A stretch of 64,000 nucleotides of DNA from Paraburkholderia franconis (GTDB lineage: Bacteria; Pseudomonadota; Gammaproteobacteria; Burkholderiales; Burkholderiaceae): positions 1-64,000 of the forward strand of contig NZ_WHNP01000009.1 of the NCBI RefSeq assembly GCF_009362735.1, read 5' to 3'. Shown piece after piece: positions 8,583-18,057 of this stretch; the stretch's first letter is position 1, and each line of letters opens with the position of its first letter. The translations under genes were made by a program, and so were the position numbers. The notes below the pieces were generated by a model. The model had not been told where the DNA came from. It did no database searches and saw nothing but the letters and a program-made list of their open reading frames with translations.

Positions 8583-10541
8583 ATGCAAACGACTGCCCTC
8601 TGGACTCTGTACCTGACCGCACTCAATGTCGTCGCGCTTTTCACCGCGTGTGTCATTTTCGTCAGCACGATCGACGATCTGATGCTCGACAGCTTTTTCT
8701 GGCTGACCGAGTTGAAGCGGAGAATGCATGGCGAACGGAGGCAAACAGTCGACGTACCGATGCTAAGACAGCTAAGCGAGCAGCACTTCGCCATCATGGT
8801 GCCCGCGTGGAAAGAATATGACGTGATTGCCAAGATGGTCGAGAACACGCTGGCGACTATCGAGTACGACCATTACACGATCTTCGTCGGCACGTATCAC
8901 AACGATGCCGAAACGACGGCCGAAGTCGAGCGCATGATTCGCCGCTATCCCGGACGCGTCACGCGCGCGACCGTGCTTAACGACGGACCGACGTGCAAGG
9001 CGGACTGTTTGAACTGGATCGTCGCCGCGATCTTGCGTTATGAGGAGACACACCACATCCGTTTTGCAGGTGTCGTCATGCACGATTGCGAGGATGTCAC
9101 TCATCCGATCGAACTGAAGTACTTCAACTATGCCGTTGAAAGCCACGACCTGGTGCAACTGCCCGTGCTCTCGCTGCCGCGCAAATGGAACGAGTTCGTC
9201 GCGGGAACGTATATGGACGATTTCAGCGAAACCCATCAAAAAGATATCCCGACGCGCGAGCGCTTGACGGGCGTCGTGCCCGGTGCCGGTGTCGCTTCAT
9301 GCTACGGGCGCCGCGCGATCGAAACGGCCATGAGACTGCGCGGCGGGTGTCCGTTCAACACCGACTCGCTGACGGAAGACTACGACTTCAGCTTCCGGCT
9401 TCGCGAGATGGGCATGACGGAGACATTCGCGCATTTTTCCATTTCGGAAGATTCGACCGATTTGCCCCGTGTGCGCGGCGGACGCAACCAGCACACGACG
9501 CGCGCACTGCTCGCCACCCGTGAGTACTTTCCCGACACGTTCAGAACCGCCTATCGTCAACGGGCCCGCTGGATTCTCGGCATCGCCTTCCAGGGCTGGG
9601 AGCAACTGGGCTGGAACGGTAGCCTGCGGGCGCGCTACATGTTTTTCCGCGATCGCAAAGGCATGGTCACGTCTGTCGTGTCGGTAGTCGCCTATGTCGT
9701 GCTGGTCAATTTCATTACACTCGCCACATTGCAGGCGGGCGGCTATGACGTATACGTCGATGCACGGCTCGCAATGGCTACCGACTACCTGTATCCGTTG
9801 CTGTCGACCAATGCAGCAATGCTCTTTCTGCGCGTGTGGGAGCGATATTACTTTGTCGCAAAGCTCAATGGACGGCTGCAAGGGCTTTTGTCGATACCAC
9901 GCCTCATCGTCAACAACCTCATCAACTTCTGCGCAGTATGTCGTGCGTGGAAGATCTATATCCGGCACCTCGCAACGGGCAAGCCAATCGCGTGGGACAA
10001 GACAGCTCATACGTTTCTCTCCAATGAAGCAATGGGGAAGTCCCGCCGCCGCCTTGGCGAGATTCTCATCGACTGGGGCGTGCTGACTCAGGAAAAGCTC
10101 GAGGCGATTTTGACGGTGCAAGGCCAGTGCGGCAGAAAGCTCGGAGAACTTCTTCTCGAACACGCATATGTGATGGCCGACACACTCGCCGACGCACTTG
10201 CGGAGCAGTCTGAACTACCGCGCGTCAGCCTCGCCAATGTGGCCGTCGATCTCTGTTCCGGAGCGTTGCCTTATGAGCTTCAGCATGCCTTCGCCATTGT
10301 GCCTTTTTCGATTGGCGAAGACGGCACGCTAAATTGCGCAGTCGGCAGTCCGTTGACAGCGGACGAACAAGGGATCGTCCGCCGAGGTGCCGGAACGAAA
10401 GTCGCGTATTTCATTGCTGCCGATTTAGAACTGAAAAGCCAACTTCGCAAGCACGCACGATATGAAGAACTGGAACGGGCGCGCGCGCAGGTTTTGCCGT
10501 TCATCGACCCAAAGATAAGCCCCGAACCGGGGGTCGCATGA
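8583..10541 (+). CDS. nfrB: NfrB-like membrane glycosyltransferase with C-terminal MshEN (c-di-GMP) domain
   Basis: The chosen start, ATG 8583, opens directly on the first membrane helix (TALNVVALFTACVIFVSTIDDL) like E. coli NfrB; earlier in-frame starts at 8469 (GTG) and 8547 add residues without family character. Residues about 55-330 are a GT2 domain: GTYHNDAET, MHDCEDV near 166, TEDYDF near 262 and RQRARW near 325. More transmembrane helices follow, then AWDKTAHTF as in NfrB. Residues about 488-545 form an intact MshEN repeat (RLGEILIDWGVL..LGELLLEHAYV..ALAEQ), the fold that binds c-di-GMP. E. coli NfrB is the c-di-GMP-controlled synthase/exporter of the phage N4 glycan receptor. Here it probably polymerises a ManNAc-containing glycan from WecB product, overlapping nfrA by ATGA. 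Confidence 0.88.
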   Translation: MQTTALWTLYLTALNVVALFTACVIFVSTIDDLMLDSFFWLTELKRRMHGERRQTVDVPMLRQLSEQHFAIMVPAWKEYDVIAKMVENTLATIEYDHYTIFVGTYHNDAETTAEVERMIRRYPGRVTRATVLNDGPTCKADCLNWIVAAILRYEETHHIRFAGVVMHDCEDVTHPIELKYFNYAVESHDLVQLPVLSLPRKWNEFVAGTYMDDFSETHQKDIPTRERLTGVVPGAGVASCYGRRAIETAMRLRGGCPFNTDSLTEDYDFSFRLREMGMTETFAHFSISEDSTDLPRVRGGRNQHTTRALLATREYFPDTFRTAYRQRARWILGIAFQGWEQLGWNGSLRARYMFFRDRKGMVTSVVSVVAYVVLVNFITLATLQAGGYDVYVDARLAMATDYLYPLLSTNAAMLFLRVWERYYFVAKLNGRLQGLLSIPRLIVNNLINFCAVCRAWKIYIRHLATGKPIAWDKTAHTFLSNEAMGKSRRRLGEILIDWGVLTQEKLEAILTVQGQCGRKLGELLLEHAYVMADTLADALAEQSELPRVSLANVAVDLCSGALPYELQHAFAIVPFSIGEDGTLNCAVGSPLTADEQGIVRRGAGTKVAYFIAADLELKSQLRKHARYEELERARAQVLPFIDPKISPEPGVA

Positions 10542-12223
10542 ACACAACCAGAGCAAAAGCATCCGACTACACCCGGAAGCAGCTTGGTTGTGCGGCTGCC
10601 GTACTCGTGTGCCTTACGCTTTGCAGCATCGACGCATACGCGCAACCGAAGCTGACTCCGCGTGCGTATCGGCTGGCGGACGCCGCGTACAAATCCATCG
10701 CTGACGGCAACCTGCCTCGCGCGGAGAGTTACGCGGAACGCGCATGGAACGTGCCGCCCGGTAGCGAGCAACTGGGCCTGCTGCTTCTCGATGTGTACGT
10801 CCGCGAAGGCAAAACGCCCGAGGCAGACTCTCTCGCGGAAACGCTGCTAGAGCGCTTTCCTGAGAGTCCACAAGTACTCGCGCAAAACGGCTTTCTCGCA
10901 CAGCGTCAGCAACGAAGCCAGATGGCTTTCCGCTATCTGTCCGCGGCGCTTGAAAAAGGAAAGTGGACGACAGAACAACAGCGGACCTTGCGCCTGGCGT
11001 GGGTCGACAGCGCGCTCACCGCGCAGCGTCCCGACGAGGCTGAGAAAGCCCTCGCCCCGCTGGCGGACCAGACAGACGCCGCCGTACAGTTGCGGCTCGC
11101 GCAAACCCGATTGATCGAAGGCGACCGTCAATCGGCCGTTTCGGCCGCCCAGATGGCGCTCGATCACGCGACGACGGACGCCGACCGCACGTACGCGCAG
11201 GCAATCATCGACCAGGCTCACAATGCCGAACTACAGGAAACGCAGGCCGCCGCCACAGCGCATTTGCAGGCTGCGTATGACCTCCTGCGAGAGCGCAAGG
11301 ACTCGCAGGCGCTGGAAGAGTTTCAAGCGGGTTTCGATCAGGGCGCAGGCACTGCCGGAAATTATGCGGACGCCGCTTATGCCGCAAAGCGCACTTTCGA
11401 TAACGAGCGCTCCGTCAAACTCTTCGAGCAAAGCCTCGATGCCGACGACAAAGAACACGCTTTCGACGCGCAGCGGCGCTTCGGATACAAGCGCGAAGTC
11501 GAAGAACTGCAGAGAGAATGGGGCTTTCAACTGAGCTTGCCGTATCAGACGGCCGCTTTCGGTCCCGAAGGAACAGTCGACGTATTGCAACCCGGCTTTG
11601 AAGCATATTGGCAACCGCCGAAGATCGGCTATCGTGACGGCCGCATTCTGCAGTTCTTCGTGCGCGGTTACGGCACAGCCTACGATGGCGCCGGCAATGT
11701 GACGAGCGCGCCGACGATTCAGGGCTCGGTCGGCGTGCGTTACAAGCCACTCCCGTCCCAGAACCTGGTCGTGACGGGCGAGCGGCTCTTCAAGATCGGA
11801 AGCCTGTCGACGAACGATTTTCTATTCAGGCTGGGTTATTCGTCGGAGGACGGTACTGATCTGCGCGTCACCGAACCAAGCTGGCGAAGCTGGCAGGCCT
11901 ATGTCGAAGGCGCGTATTTCGTCAATGCGGGCCGCTACATCATCTACACAGAACTTCGCTATGGGCATACGTGGCGCGCGACGCCCATCAGCGAAAAGCT
12001 CACCGTCTATCCCCACGTGGCGCTTGCGGGCGATCACGACAACAAGGCAACCGATCAGACGGCGCTCGGCATCGGACCGGGCGTGCAGTTCCGTTTCTGG
12101 TTCCGCGAATCGAAATACCGTGCCCCGGCAAGCTGGGCTGACGTGACGGTGCAATACCGCTTCCCGTTGACTTCGGCCGCACGCGCACGCGGTCTCGTCG
12201 TGCGCGCAACTCTGTGGTTCTGA
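10538..12223 (+). CDS. nfrA: NfrA-like TPR outer-membrane protein (short form)
   Basis: The ATG overlaps the nfrB stop (ATGA), implying translational coupling. Residues 1-32 form a signal peptide ending SIDAYAQ. Residues about 35-340 are helical TPR-like repeats ([42 protein letters not shown]). The last 200 residues are beta-rich and match the NfrA C-terminal domain pattern ([41 protein letters not shown]). In E. coli NfrA is the outer membrane partner of NfrB and the phage N4 receptor component. The protein here has 561 residues against about 990 in E. coli, so the repeat region is roughly half as long. Expected role: passage or surface anchoring of the NfrB polymer. Family assignment is firm for the C-terminus and moderate for the repeats. 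Confidence 0.82.
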   Translation: MNTTRAKASDYTRKQLGCAAAVLVCLTLCSIDAYAQPKLTPRAYRLADAAYKSIADGNLPRAESYAERAWNVPPGSEQLGLLLLDVYVREGKTPEADSLAETLLERFPESPQVLAQNGFLAQRQQRSQMAFRYLSAALEKGKWTTEQQRTLRLAWVDSALTAQRPDEAEKALAPLADQTDAAVQLRLAQTRLIEGDRQSAVSAAQMALDHATTDADRTYAQAIIDQAHNAELQETQAAATAHLQAAYDLLRERKDSQALEEFQAGFDQGAGTAGNYADAAYAAKRTFDNERSVKLFEQSLDADDKEHAFDAQRRFGYKREVEELQREWGFQLSLPYQTAAFGPEGTVDVLQPGFEAYWQPPKIGYRDGRILQFFVRGYGTAYDGAGNVTSAPTIQGSVGVRYKPLPSQNLVVTGERLFKIGSLSTNDFLFRLGYSSEDGTDLRVTEPSWRSWQAYVEGAYFVNAGRYIIYTELRYGHTWRATPISEKLTVYPHVALAGDHDNKATDQTALGIGPGVQFRFWFRESKYRAPASWADVTVQYRFPLTSAARARGLVVRATLWF

Positions 12224-12246
12224 AGTCGCAACTGAAGGAGGTCGCA

Positions 12247-13572
12247 ATGAGGAAAGTATTGACGGTGTTCGGCACCCGGCCCGAAGCAATCAAGATGGCG
12301 CCGCTCGTCCAGAAATTGCGAGAGGCGCCAGGTTTCGACGTACAGGTCTGCGTGACGGGCCAACACCGCGAGATGCTCGATCAGGTACTCGGCCTGTTCG
12401 ACATATCGCCCGATTTCGACCTGGACGTCATGCGCAAACGGCAGTCGCTGACGGAGATCACGTCGGACATTCTTAACAACATCGGCGACGTTTATGACTC
12501 GGTGAACCCGGAGATCGTACTCGTGCATGGCGATACGACGACGACGCTCGCCGCGAGTCTTGCGGCCTTTTACCGCCGTGTAAAAGTGGGGCACGTCGAG
12601 GCCGGTCTGCGGACGGGGAATATCTGGTCTCCGTGGCCGGAAGAATTGAACCGCAAGCTCTGCGATGCCGTGTCGAGCTGGCATTTCGCTCCAACCGCAC
12701 GGGCCCGCGACAATCTATTGGCCGAAGGCGCAAACGCGAAGCAAATCGTGCTAACGGGCAATACCGTGATCGACGCACTGCTGGGCGTGCGCAGAAAAAT
12801 CGAAAGTGATTTCACGCTGGCCGAAGCAATCTCGCTGCGATTTCCCGGCATCGACTGGACACGCCGCATCATCCTCGTGACAGGACATCGCCGGGAAAGC
12901 TTTGGCGAGCCGTTCCGGAAATTTTGCACTGCGCTGCGCATTCTCGCGCAGTCGTATCCGGATGTGCAGATCGTCTACCCCGTACATCTCAATCCGAATG
13001 TACGAGAGCCGGCTGAGCAAATACTCCGCGACTCACCGAACATTTATCTGACCGGTCCGCAAGACTATTTGCCTTTCGTGTTCCTCATGACGCGCGCGTA
13101 TCTCGTGATAACCGATTCGGGCGGCGTGCAGGAAGAAGCGCCGTCGCTTGGAAAGCCCGTACTGGTGACACGCGATACGACGGAGCGCCCGGAAGCCATA
13201 GAAGCGGGAACAGCAAGACTGGTCGGCACGGATATCGGCCGCATTCTCACAGAAGCATCGAGCTTGCTCGACAACGAACATGCATATCGCAGCATGGCCT
13301 GCGCAACGAACCCTTATGGCGATGGACAGGCGTGCGCAAGAATCGTCGCTGCTCTCGAAGAAGCGTATGCGCATCCACCGATCGAAGTGGCAAACGCACC
13401 CACGCTCGTCGACGTTCTTGTTCCAATAGCTTCGCCATATCTCGCTGTCGACGGGTCCGAAGACATCGTGGTTCCGGACATCGACATTCCCGGGACAAAG
13501 AAGCCGGACAGTGAGCCTTCAATCGACGTGTCGCTCGATGAAACAGGCAATGTCAATGTGCGTCCCGACTAA
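12247..13572 (+). CDS. wecB: UDP-N-acetylglucosamine 2-epimerase (non-hydrolysing), with C-terminal extension
   Basis: AAGGAGGTCGCA precedes the ATG at 12247, which gives [19 protein letters not shown]. Other family motifs are [61 protein letters not shown] and [12 protein letters not shown], all in the canonical order. The enzyme interconverts UDP-GlcNAc and UDP-ManNAc in the cytoplasm. WecB is also needed for the NfrA/NfrB glycan of E. coli, which fits its place directly after nfrA. The normal family end ([16 protein letters not shown]) falls near residue 370, but the protein has 441 residues. The extra 65-70 residues are acidic and proline-rich without recognised homology. Only 23 bases separate it from nfrA. 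Confidence 0.93.
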   Translation: MRKVLTVFGTRPEAIKMAPLVQKLREAPGFDVQVCVTGQHREMLDQVLGLFDISPDFDLDVMRKRQSLTEITSDILNNIGDVYDSVNPEIVLVHGDTTTTLAASLAAFYRRVKVGHVEAGLRTGNIWSPWPEELNRKLCDAVSSWHFAPTARARDNLLAEGANAKQIVLTGNTVIDALLGVRRKIESDFTLAEAISLRFPGIDWTRRIILVTGHRRESFGEPFRKFCTALRILAQSYPDVQIVYPVHLNPNVREPAEQILRDSPNIYLTGPQDYLPFVFLMTRAYLVITDSGGVQEEAPSLGKPVLVTRDTTERPEAIEAGTARLVGTDIGRILTEASSLLDNEHAYRSMACATNPYGDGQACARIVAALEEAYAHPPIEVANAPTLVDVLVPIASPYLAVDGSEDIVVPDIDIPGTKKPDSEPSIDVSLDETGNVNVRPD

Positions 13573-13634
13573 CTGCTTCGCCCTTTCGCGTCGACGTCAC
13601 ATTTATGCGCTCACGAAACGGCAATGGAGAGTTC

Positions 13635-13982
13635 ATGATGAAACCACTGAGGCTTATCGCAAACACCGCCTTGTGCGCCGCCTGCCTCTATGCAGTGTGG
13701 CCGGCTGCTGCACAGGAGGTCGCCAGTGTTGTCAATTCCGCCGCCGTGGCGCGTCCAGGCGGGCTCACAGTGACGCAGAATTTGCAGGTTTACGGAACGA
13801 AGCCACCGATGCCTAAGCCGGGCGGAAAAGTGACGCCGCCCGACAAGCCGCCCGTCGTATCTGTCATTTCACCGGGCATGCCGGATAAGGACAAGAACGA
13901 TAGCGAGAAGGGCCATGGTCAACGGAACGGTCAGAATCTGCGGCAGTTCAGCCGTGCTGACGGCACATTCGTTCGTCAGTAA
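13635..13982 (+). CDS. Small secreted Pro/Lys-rich protein of the polysaccharide operon
   Basis: The ATG at 13635 follows GGAGAG and starts a clear signal peptide (MMKPLRLIANTALCAACLYA, continuing to WPAAAQ); the frame could open at 13605 but that adds no signal character. The mature part (about 90 residues) contains GGLTVTQNLQVYGTKPPMPKPG and a charged tail rich in Lys, Asp and Gly, and appears unstructured. I do not recognise a family. Its position between wecB and the deacetylase, on the same strand with short gaps (62 and 24 bases), suggests a periplasmic accessory of the glycan system. Confidence 0.72.
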   Translation: MMKPLRLIANTALCAACLYAVWPAAAQEVASVVNSAAVARPGGLTVTQNLQVYGTKPPMPKPGGKVTPPDKPPVVSVISPGMPDKDKNDSEKGHGQRNGQNLRQFSRADGTFVRQ

Positions 13983-14006
13983 TGACGCGCACACAGGAGT
14001 CTCATC

Positions 14007-15649
14007 ATGAAAAAGCTCATGACGATTGCAGTACTCTTCTGCGCGATATGTCTGGTTGGCACGCCTCGCCTGACAAGTGCGCAAACAACCGCGGCGAAAG
14101 TGCTCGTTCTGTACGATGCGCCCGTCAACAATGTCTATTCAAATCTCGGCTTCGCTTATGCGATCATGCTTCGCAACCTGCTCGGCCACTTCAATGCAAC
14201 GGTCGATCTGGAACCCGTCAACAACTACACGGCGGGCACCCTCGCACCCTACTCCGCTGTCTTCTACATGGGCAGCTACTATGGCAATAGCACGCCCACC
14301 GCTTTCCTCGCCGACGTATCGGCGAGCACCAAGACAGTCGTCTGGTTCAAGTACAACATCTGGAACCTCGCATGGGACCAGACGTATAACTTCACCGGAA
14401 AAACGGGCATGACGTTCTCGGATCTGCGTGGTTTGAGTACGACGCCGTCATCGAGTAATCCAACGCCCGATTTCTTCGACACGGTCAGCTACAAGAACGT
14501 CAGTATGGTGAAGTACTATTCATATGATTCCACGTCCGGCGTCATCAGCGCGGACCCGGATATCGGCGTCGTCGCAATCGCCGATCCGACAAAAGCAACG
14601 ACGCTCGTCACGATCAAGGACAGCCAGACCAGCGAGGTTGCGCCCTACGTCGTCAAGGCGGGCAATTTCTGGTATTTCGCTGACATTCTTTTTTCATTCA
14701 TCGGACCGCGTGATCGCTACCTCGTGATCTGCGACATGCTGCACGACATTCTGCAAAGCGGTGCGGCCACTAGTCATCGAGCACTGGTCCGGCTGGAAGA
14801 CGTCAGCGCGGTTACGACGGTCAGTTCAATGAAGTCGCTGACCGACTATCTATTCTCGACGAGGATACCTTTCTCAATCGCGACCATTCCACTCTATAAA
14901 GATCCGCTTGGCGCGTATAACGGTGGCGTCCCGCAGACCATTCATCTTGCGCAGGCCACGGGCCTAAAGCAGGCGCTGAACTATGCCCTCACGAGAGGCG
15001 GCAAGATCCTGATGCACGGGTACATGCACCAGTACAACTCGGTTCCCGATACTGAAAATGCCGTCAGCGCAAACGATTACGAGTTCTGGTACAAGCCTCA
15101 AGAACGGCCAGTGGACGAAGATTCGACACAATGGGCCGCGGGCCGTCTTTCGGCGGGCCTGCTGGAACTCTCGCAAAACGGCTATACGCCGTTCGCGTGG
15201 GAAGCGCCGCACTATCAGTCGTCGCCACTTTCGATCAGGGCCGTGCCGCCGCTCTTCAAGAAGACGTATCAGCGCGTCGTGTACTACACGTCCGATACGC
15301 CCCAGCTCAATTCGAATGTGCCAAACAAGGACTTCGTAGTCGGCCAGTTCTTTCCATACATCATCAAGAGCGACTACTACGGGCAAGTTGTACTGCCTGA
15401 GAACCTTGGAAACTCGAGTACAACATCTGTTCGATCGATCCGTTTTCATGTCTGACATACACGGCGCAGGACATTCTGACGAACGCACAATATGCGCTCA
15501 GCGTGCGTGACGGATTCGCGTCGTTCTTCTTTCATCCGTTCTGGCTCGAACCCGATCTGGGCCAACCCGGGCTAGCGGATTTCAAGTCGATCATCACGGG
15601 CATCGCGGGGCTTGGTTTTACGTTTGTCGATGCCAGTACCGCGCAGTAG
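14007..15649 (+). pseudogene. DUF2334 polysaccharide deacetylase-like protein, frameshifted near its end
   Basis: An AGGAGT site precedes ATG 14007, and a signal peptide ends TSAQ near residue 26. Residues about 30-230 are a receiver-like alpha/beta region. From about 255 the DUF2334 domain appears: HRALVRLEDVSAV, GGKILMHGYMHQYN and FAWEAPHYQSS carry the Asp/His residues typical of carbohydrate-esterase-4-like folds. The first frame ends at 15455 with an atypical tail. The real C-terminus (LEYNICSIDPFSCLTYTAQD, then SFFFHPFWLEPDLG) continues from about 15413 in the next frame to a TAG at 15647-15649. One added base near 15400-15415 would restore a protein of about 547 residues. It may be a true mutation or a read error. 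B. subtilis YdaL (DUF2334) also sits in a c-di-GMP-controlled EPS operon. Confidence 0.75.
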
Positions 15650-15668
15650 CGGCACGGCAATGCTCTGT

Positions 15669-15702
15669 CAATGCGCGCCTGTCATTGTGACGGCGCGCAT
15701 TG
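15669..15702. terminator. Intergenic perfect hairpin between convergent genes, probable bidirectional terminator
   Basis: CAATGCGCGCC (15669-15679) is exactly complementary to GGCGCGCATTG (15692-15702), giving an 11-bp GC-rich stem with a 12-base loop. It lies between the deacetylase stop and the convergent lipoprotein stop. No long T-run follows on either strand, so efficient intrinsic termination is uncertain. Confidence 0.5.
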
Positions 15703-15713
15703 CGTTGAGTCGG

Positions 15714-16616
15714 CTACAAGCCTTTATGCGCTGACGCCTCGGGCGCGAGCAACCGGATAGTGCTGTCCGAGACGTAGTGCGGGCCGTCGAACAGATACAC
15801 CGAATACCCTTTATAGGCAAGCAGTTGAGGACGGATTTCCTCGGCAGTGGCGGGACGGAAAGTCTCGCCGCCGGTCGGACGAAACGCTTCGGCTATCACG
15901 CGAATGCGCTGCTTGCCGAAACGTTCCGACAGTACATCCAGATATTGACGCGCGATGCGCGGTTCGCGGGCATAGACGCCGCAACCATCCTGAAAGAAGA
16001 TACCAACGTCTGGCGGCAGCCACGTTTGCAGCCAGTCCGCCAGCGGGACGGGCCCGATGTTGGACTGATCGTAGACCGTGATCCACAGCGGTCGCGGCAG
16101 ATCGGCAAGTCGTGCAGCGAATGCCGATACGTCCTTCCACGACGGATCGACCTCAACGGGAAAGTAATAACCCGTCACGTGCAGCGGGACGGGTACTCGC
16201 GCGATGTCGAGCGACTGGGTGACGAGCTTTGCGACGTTCGCGCGCGCCTTGGGTTCGGACGGGTACGTTGCCAGTCCGAGTATGACGTTTCTGGCCCATG
16301 GTTGCTGGCCGATTCGCTGCCAGTCGATACGGTACGGTGCCGTCGGTAAAGCGCTGCCGTCGATGAGCGACATGTCATCGAATGCCGTCCATTGAACGAG
16401 GAGGTTCTGGCCGCCCAGCACATCCCAATGTCCCGTTGGGTATGCCGTCTGTTCGTCCGGCTGCCAGACGGTGCCATCCACGTGGACGTCTTGTGCCATA
16501 GTGGAGCAGCCCGCGATCATCGGCACGAGCGCCGACATGAACGCCAGCAGGCGGAGATGGGAGATCGCTTTAACCGCGCTGCCACGTCGTAATGTCCCTG
16601 TTGCCGTTTTGGTCAC
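15714..16616 (-). CDS. Lipoprotein with predicted TIM-barrel, DUF4434-like fold
   Basis: The frame starts at GTG 16616, and a lipobox (MIAGC) places the lipidated Cys near residue 37 after a hydrophobic segment; the start itself is uncertain because no clear Shine-Dalgarno is present. The mature part alternates strands and helices in the order expected for a beta/alpha barrel: VHVDGTVWQPD, NLLVQWTAFDD, RNVILGLATYPS, VTGYYFPVEVD, LWITVYDQSN, GIFFQDGCGVYA, IRVIAEAF and GYSVYLFDGPHY. That order, and the start GT(V/F)WQP..LVQW, resembles DUF4434 proteins related to glycoside hydrolases, often found with exopolysaccharide genes. Substrate unknown. It converges on the deacetylase gene. Confidence 0.65.
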   Translation of the reverse strand: MTKTATGTLRRGSAVKAISHLRLLAFMSALVPMIAGCSTMAQDVHVDGTVWQPDEQTAYPTGHWDVLGGQNLLVQWTAFDDMSLIDGSALPTAPYRIDWQRIGQQPWARNVILGLATYPSEPKARANVAKLVTQSLDIARVPVPLHVTGYYFPVEVDPSWKDVSAFAARLADLPRPLWITVYDQSNIGPVPLADWLQTWLPPDVGIFFQDGCGVYAREPRIARQYLDVLSERFGKQRIRVIAEAFRPTGGETFRPATAEEIRPQLLAYKGYSVYLFDGPHYVSDSTIRLLAPEASAHKGL

Positions 16617-16755
16617 TTGAGCTCACGGTTGGCGCTGTGCTGCGGTTTTGCGCCGTGACTATTGCCTGAAGATATGCAACGCCAGCGTTATTAATCGTAG
16701 TTCCTGTGAGCAGCCCATTCAACTGGCTTTGCATGGCCCCTGTTCCAGTGACCTC

Positions 16756-16947
16756 TCAACGCCCTTCGAGCTTCATCAGCCGCGCGAGCAAAGGCCAGCG
16801 CACGAGCGCGTCCTCATACGCGCCGCGCGCCTGTTCGTCGACGTAGCGTGCAGGGTCGACCTCGGGGACATGGCGCACGAGGCCGCCTATGTCATGTCCG
16901 GGCTCGCACCCGTTTTCGGCGTGTTCTCTTATCGCGCATTCGCCCAC
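16756..16947 (-). CDS. bcsR: BcsR-like small protein (cellulose locus remnant)
   Basis: The 63-residue product ends with DIGGLVRHVPEVD and EDALVRWPLLARLMKL. E. coli BcsR (62 residues) has the same layout (DIVALKQAF, then AALKRWPLLAEF). BcsR helps control the BcsQ/BcsA cellulose synthase complex. Its start overlaps the end of the truncated bcsG by 19 bases, as in a compact operon. No bcsQ or bcsA follows: the next 139 bases are empty and then comes the lipoprotein gene. So it is an orphan remnant. The match is short, and the identification rests mainly on the RWPLLA motif and the context. Confidence 0.55.
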   Translation of the reverse strand: MGECAIREHAENGCEPGHDIGGLVRHVPEVDPARYVDEQARGAYEDALVRWPLLARLMKLEGR

Positions 16948-17822
16948 ACGCCGTCCGGGGTCCTGATCGTGTAGCCGTCGGCGGTCGCCATCGTCACGGT
17001 GCCCTCGTTCTCACCGATCATCTGCGTCTGCGGCAGATTCGTCGCATATTGTGAGAGCGCGACGCCGGGCTTGAAAGGACTGTTCGATACGAGGTTCGAC
17101 AACAACTGCGCGATCGCGAGGAAACTCGTCGGATGATCGATCACGGTGGTCGGACCGTGATTTCCATCGAAGCCCACCAGCCGCACGCCGACCGGTCCGT
17201 GTACGATGCGCGGCGTCGAAATCTCGCGGAGCCACGCCACCTGGTTGCTGTCACCGCGCAACGCGGCACCATGCTCCGGTACGAACACGATCACCGCGCG
17301 CCGGCCTGACGACGCAATCAGGTCTGCAAAGCGGTCAAAGTCGCTCATCAGCCTGTTCACGCGCTGCGGATAGGAATCGAGGCTCGACAGGCTGCTGTTG
17401 GGCAACTGATTGCCGTCGTGCAGACTGATCGTGTTGTAGTACAACGCGACCGGGCCGGGAATTTGCGCGCGTTGCGCGTACCACTTTGCGAGCGAGCCGT
17501 AGTCGTCGTGAATCGCGGAGCCGTCGAACGCATGCATTGCAACGGGCACGTCAGTGTTCGAAATCATCGGTGCGTTGGGCACGCCGATGTTGTCGTGAAT
17601 GATCTGCAGGAAATTGTCGAGATGGCCGTCGTGGTTGAGCAACGTCTGCGCGGTATAGCCTGCCGCCGCGAGTTGCCCGAACAGATGGCACTGCGGCGGT
17701 GCGTCCTTGTACAAATCCGCATCGTTTGCCCCATAAATTTCGCGGAAACATTCGAAATACCCCATGAAATTGGGCACGATGCAGTGATCGCGACTGCATC
17801 GAGCGGCAGGCTTGGACTGCAA
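16929..17822 (-). pseudogene. bcsG: Cellulose phosphoethanolamine transferase BcsG, 5'-truncated
   Basis: The 297 residues match the periplasmic catalytic half of BcsG: CHLFGQLAAAGY, LNHDGHLDNFL, ALYYNTISLHDGN, SGRRAVIVFVPEHGAALRGD, VAWLREISTPRIVHGPVGV and QMIGENEGTVTM. The Glu-His of VPEHG corresponds to zinc ligands of E. coli BcsG. BcsG is normally about 540-560 residues. Here the N-terminal membrane domain and the region carrying the serine nucleophile and the cysteine zinc ligand are gone. The first 20 codons (MQSKPAARCSRDHC) do not look like family sequence, and nothing homologous is visible up to 18057. The product should be inactive. It documents a former cellulose cluster. Confidence 0.85.
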
Positions 17823-18057
17823 TCATTGCTTTAAAAAAGCGCCGCACCGCGTTTCTTTCAACTTATTAAGGGACCGCAGATGGAGCGGCCGTTGTTGCAT
17901 CGTGCAACGCGATCGGTCTATGGACGCAGATGCATATCCGGACGATTTTTCTATGGGAATGACATTAGCCAGCTATGCGTTAGCGAAGCCATGTCTTTTC
18001 ATTGGCTGCAACGCAATCGATTGCGTGACTAAAGACACGCTGCAGATGTGAAACGCC

